Below are positions 8,866-10,807 of a stretch of DNA of 10,807 bases, piece after piece. A model generated the notes under the pieces. That model was not told where the DNA came from, ran no database searches, and saw only the letters and a list, made by a program, of their open reading frames with translations. How positions within the stretch are numbered: position 1 is the stretch's first letter; each line of letters opens with the position of its first letter. Position numbers and translations under genes: made by a program. The stretch is from contig JADIZG010000077.1 of the NCBI GenBank assembly GCA_016704895.1, positions 1-10,807 on the forward strand, given 5' to 3'. This DNA comes from Betaproteobacteria bacterium. GTDB taxonomy: Bacteria; Pseudomonadota; Gammaproteobacteria; Burkholderiales; Casimicrobiaceae.

Positions 8866-9607
8866 TCGCGGTCGAAGGCGTCGTCAAGACGTTCGGCAAG
8901 CGCGGCGAGATTCGCGCGGTCGACGGCGTGTCCTTCGTCGCGCCGGCCGGCGAGATCACCGGGCTGCTCGGGCCCAACGGCGCGGGCAAAACCACGCTCC
9001 TGCGCGTGCTCGCGACGCTGATGGCCCCCGATTCGGGGCGCGCCACGATCGACGGGCGCGACGTCGTCGCCGACCGCGCCGCCGTCCGGCGCCGACTGGG
9101 CGTGCTCTCCGACGCGCGCGGCCTCTACCCGCGCCTCACCGGTCGCGAGAACGTCGAGTACTACGCGGCGCTGCACGGCATCGCCGGCGCCGAGCGGGCG
9201 CGCCGCATCGACGCGCTCGTCGAGCGACTCGGGCTGGGCGAGATCGCCGACCGCCGCGCGCAGGGCTACTCGCAGGGCGAGCGGATGAAGGTCGCGATCG
9301 CGCGCGCGCTCGTGCACGACCCCGACACGATCCTGCTCGACGAGCCCACGAACGGCCTCGACATCATGAGCGTGCGCGCGCTGCGCGAACAGTTGCGCGG
9401 GCTGCGCGCGGCGGGCAGGACGCTGCTGTTCAGCTCGCACGTGATGCAGGAGGTCGCCGCGCTGTGCGACCGCATCGTGATCCTGGGCCACGGCCGCGTC
9501 GTCGCGACGGGGACGGCGACGACGAGCTGATCGCGCAATCCGGCGCGACGACGCTCGAGGACGCGTTCGTCGCGCTGCTCGGCAGCGGCGAGGGACTGGC
9601 GGCGTGA
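8862..9607 (+). CDS. NatA-type ABC transporter ATP-binding protein (frameshift near the 3' end)
   Basis: This cytoplasmic ATPase would power the permease encoded next. Walker A GPNGAGKTT is at residues 37-45, the signature YSQGERMKV at 136-144 (the degenerate C-loop seen in NatA-like ATPases instead of LSGGQ), Walker B ILLDEP at 157-162 and the H-loop SSHVMQE at 191-197. The Q-loop region reads VLSDARGLYPRLTGREN, with no canonical glutamine. The start GTG at 8862 overlaps the hydrolase TGA (GTGA) and follows a GGGGG run, so translation is probably coupled. After residue 215 the frame closes at a false stop (9528-9530). One missing base near 9512-9518 restores DELIAQSGATTLEDAFVALL and a TGA at 9605-9607, giving about 248 residues, the usual length. 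The symbol natA is avoided because sodium export is not shown; other possible substrates are peptides, lipids or drugs. Confidence 0.88.
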
Positions 9608-9620
9608 AGACGAGGACGCC

Positions 9621-10789
9621 ATGAATCGCATCCTCGTCATTGCCCGCAAGGAGCTCGTCGAGACGTTCCGCGACCGGCGCGCGATGCTGATGGCGCTCGC
9701 GACCGCGGCGCTGGCGGGGCCGATCTTCCTCGTGCTGATCTTCAACATGATCGCTTCGCAGGGCGAACGCGCGCGCACGCTCGCGCTGCCTGTCGGCGGC
9801 GCCGAGCACGCACCGGCGCTCGTCGCGTTCCTCGAACGCGAGGGCGTGAGGATCCTGCCGCTGCCCGCGGACGCCGAGGCGCGCATCCGGGCGGGCGAGC
9901 TCGACGTCGCGCTCGTCGTCGACCCGGCGTTCGCGGCGCAGGTCGCCGACGGCAGGCCGGCGAAGGTCCGCCTGATCGCCGACCGCTCGCGCGACCGCGC
10001 GCGCGCCGCGATCGACCAGGCCGAGACGCTGCTACGCGCGTATGCCCGACAGTGGGGCGGGCAGCGGCTGATGATGCGAGGCGTCGTGCCGACGGTCGCG
10101 CAGCCGCTCGACGTCGTGGTCGAGGACCTGGCCACGCCGCAGCAGTCGGGCGCGCTCGTGCTCTTCCTCGTCGCGTACTACGGGCTCTTCGCGGCGGTCA
10201 TGGGCGGCATGCCGCTCGCGCTGGACGCGACCGCGGGCGAGCGCGAGCGCCAGTCGCTCGAGCCGCTGCTCGCGACGCCGGCGGCGGCCCACGAGATCGT
10301 CGTCGGCAAGTGGCTCGCCGTCGCGGCGTTCGCGGCGCTGGTCGTCGTCGTCACGCTCGCCGGCTTCGCGCTGACGCTCTCGTTCGCGCCCCTGCCGCCG
10401 GTGGGGGTGCCGTTCCTGTTCGGCGGCCGCGAGTTCGGGCGCTTCCTCGCGATCCTGGTCCCGATGATCGCGCTCATGCCCGCCGCGCTCCTCTGGCTCG
10501 GCAGCCGCGGCCGCACGATCAAGGAAGCGCAGACGAACCTGTCGCTCCTGCTGTTCGTCGTGTCGGTCATCCCGGTCGTGCAGCTGTTCCTGCAGCGGCG
10601 CGAGCCGGACTGGCTGGTCGCGGTGCCGGTGTCCGGCCAGTACCTGCTCCTCAACCGCGCGCTGCGCGGCGAGGCCGATCGCGCCACTCGACCTCGCGCT
10701 GTCCTGCGCCGTCCGGGCGTCCTCGTCGCGATCCTGCTGTGGCGATCGCGCGGCGCTATTCGGACGAGGTCGTGCTCGCCGGAAAGTAG
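9621..10789 (+). CDS. NatB-type ABC-2 exporter permease (frameshifted near the 3' end)
   Basis: This is the membrane partner of the ATPase 13 nt upstream. The ATG at 9621 follows GAGGA (9612-9616). An N-terminal cytoplasmic segment (RKELVETFRDRRAML) leads to a first transmembrane helix at about 24-44. A large extracytoplasmic domain of about 130 residues follows, then several helices between about 176 and 325. The ABC-2 hallmark TAGERERQSLEPLLATPA (204-221) precedes them in the cytoplasmic coupling region. This ABC-2 plan, with a big loop after helix 1, is shared by NatB and by YhiH/YbhR-type exporters. The frame breaks near 10675 and changes again before the end. Fragments LDLALSC, LVAILLW and AIARRYSDEVVLAGK continue the last helix and tail, ending at TAG 10787-10789, for about 388 residues. 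Substrate is unknown; export driven by the neighbouring ATPase is expected. Confidence 0.85.
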
Positions 10790-10807
10790 GCGATCGCCGC
10801 CTTCGGT

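Noticed and set aside
7839..9530. A 563-residue protein fusing the hydrolase region to the ABC ATPase
   Set aside because: The first half is an out-of-frame reading of the hydrolase gene. The ATPase begins at GTG 8862 with its own ribosome site.

Overview
This is a very GC-rich window (roughly 70% or more by eye) from a betaproteobacterium, most likely of the order Burkholderiales. The evidence is strong G/C bias at third codon positions, a DUF2970 membrane protein (a family I know essentially from betaproteobacteria) divergent from clpB, and tryptophan 2,3-dioxygenase next to a kynureninase-type enzyme. No mobile element, CRISPR array, rRNA or tRNA was seen.

Layout. (1) 1-2505, minus: ATP-dependent disaggregase ClpB, cut off at its C-terminus by the window edge. 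A textbook sigma-32 heat-shock promoter lies at 2548-2575. (2) 2663 to about 2914, plus: a small DUF2970 membrane protein with an extended -10 promoter. (3) 7259 down to about 2892, minus: a tight operon of tdo (tryptophan 2,3-dioxygenase), a kynureninase-like class V PLP enzyme (GTG start, 4-nt gap) and a large SEC-C / TPR-like / double GT2 glycosyltransferase (11-nt gap). (4) 7384-10789, plus: a TAP-type alpha/beta-hydrolase lipoprotein, a NatA-type ABC ATPase that overlaps it (GTGA) and a NatB-type ABC-2 permease. The divergent gap 7260-7383 holds a perfect 10-bp inverted repeat that could be an operator.

How the genes work together. ClpB stands alone as a heat-shock gene. tdo and kynU make the first and third steps of tryptophan catabolism through kynurenine; the formamidase (second step) is not in the window. 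The glycosyltransferase behind them has no obvious link to tryptophan and may simply be co-transcribed. The hydrolase-NatA-NatB set looks like a peptide or drug-like substrate exporter with an envelope hydrolase.

Data quality matters here. clpB has about seven frame switches and the glycosyltransferase more than ten, yet protein-family conservation is intact on both sides of each. The tdo, kynU and hydrolase genes have none. natA has one near its end, and natB has two or three in its last 110 bases. This pattern fits uncorrected insertion/deletion sequencing errors in part of the contig far better than real pseudogenes. The broken genes are therefore annotated as single CDSs spanning the frameshifts.
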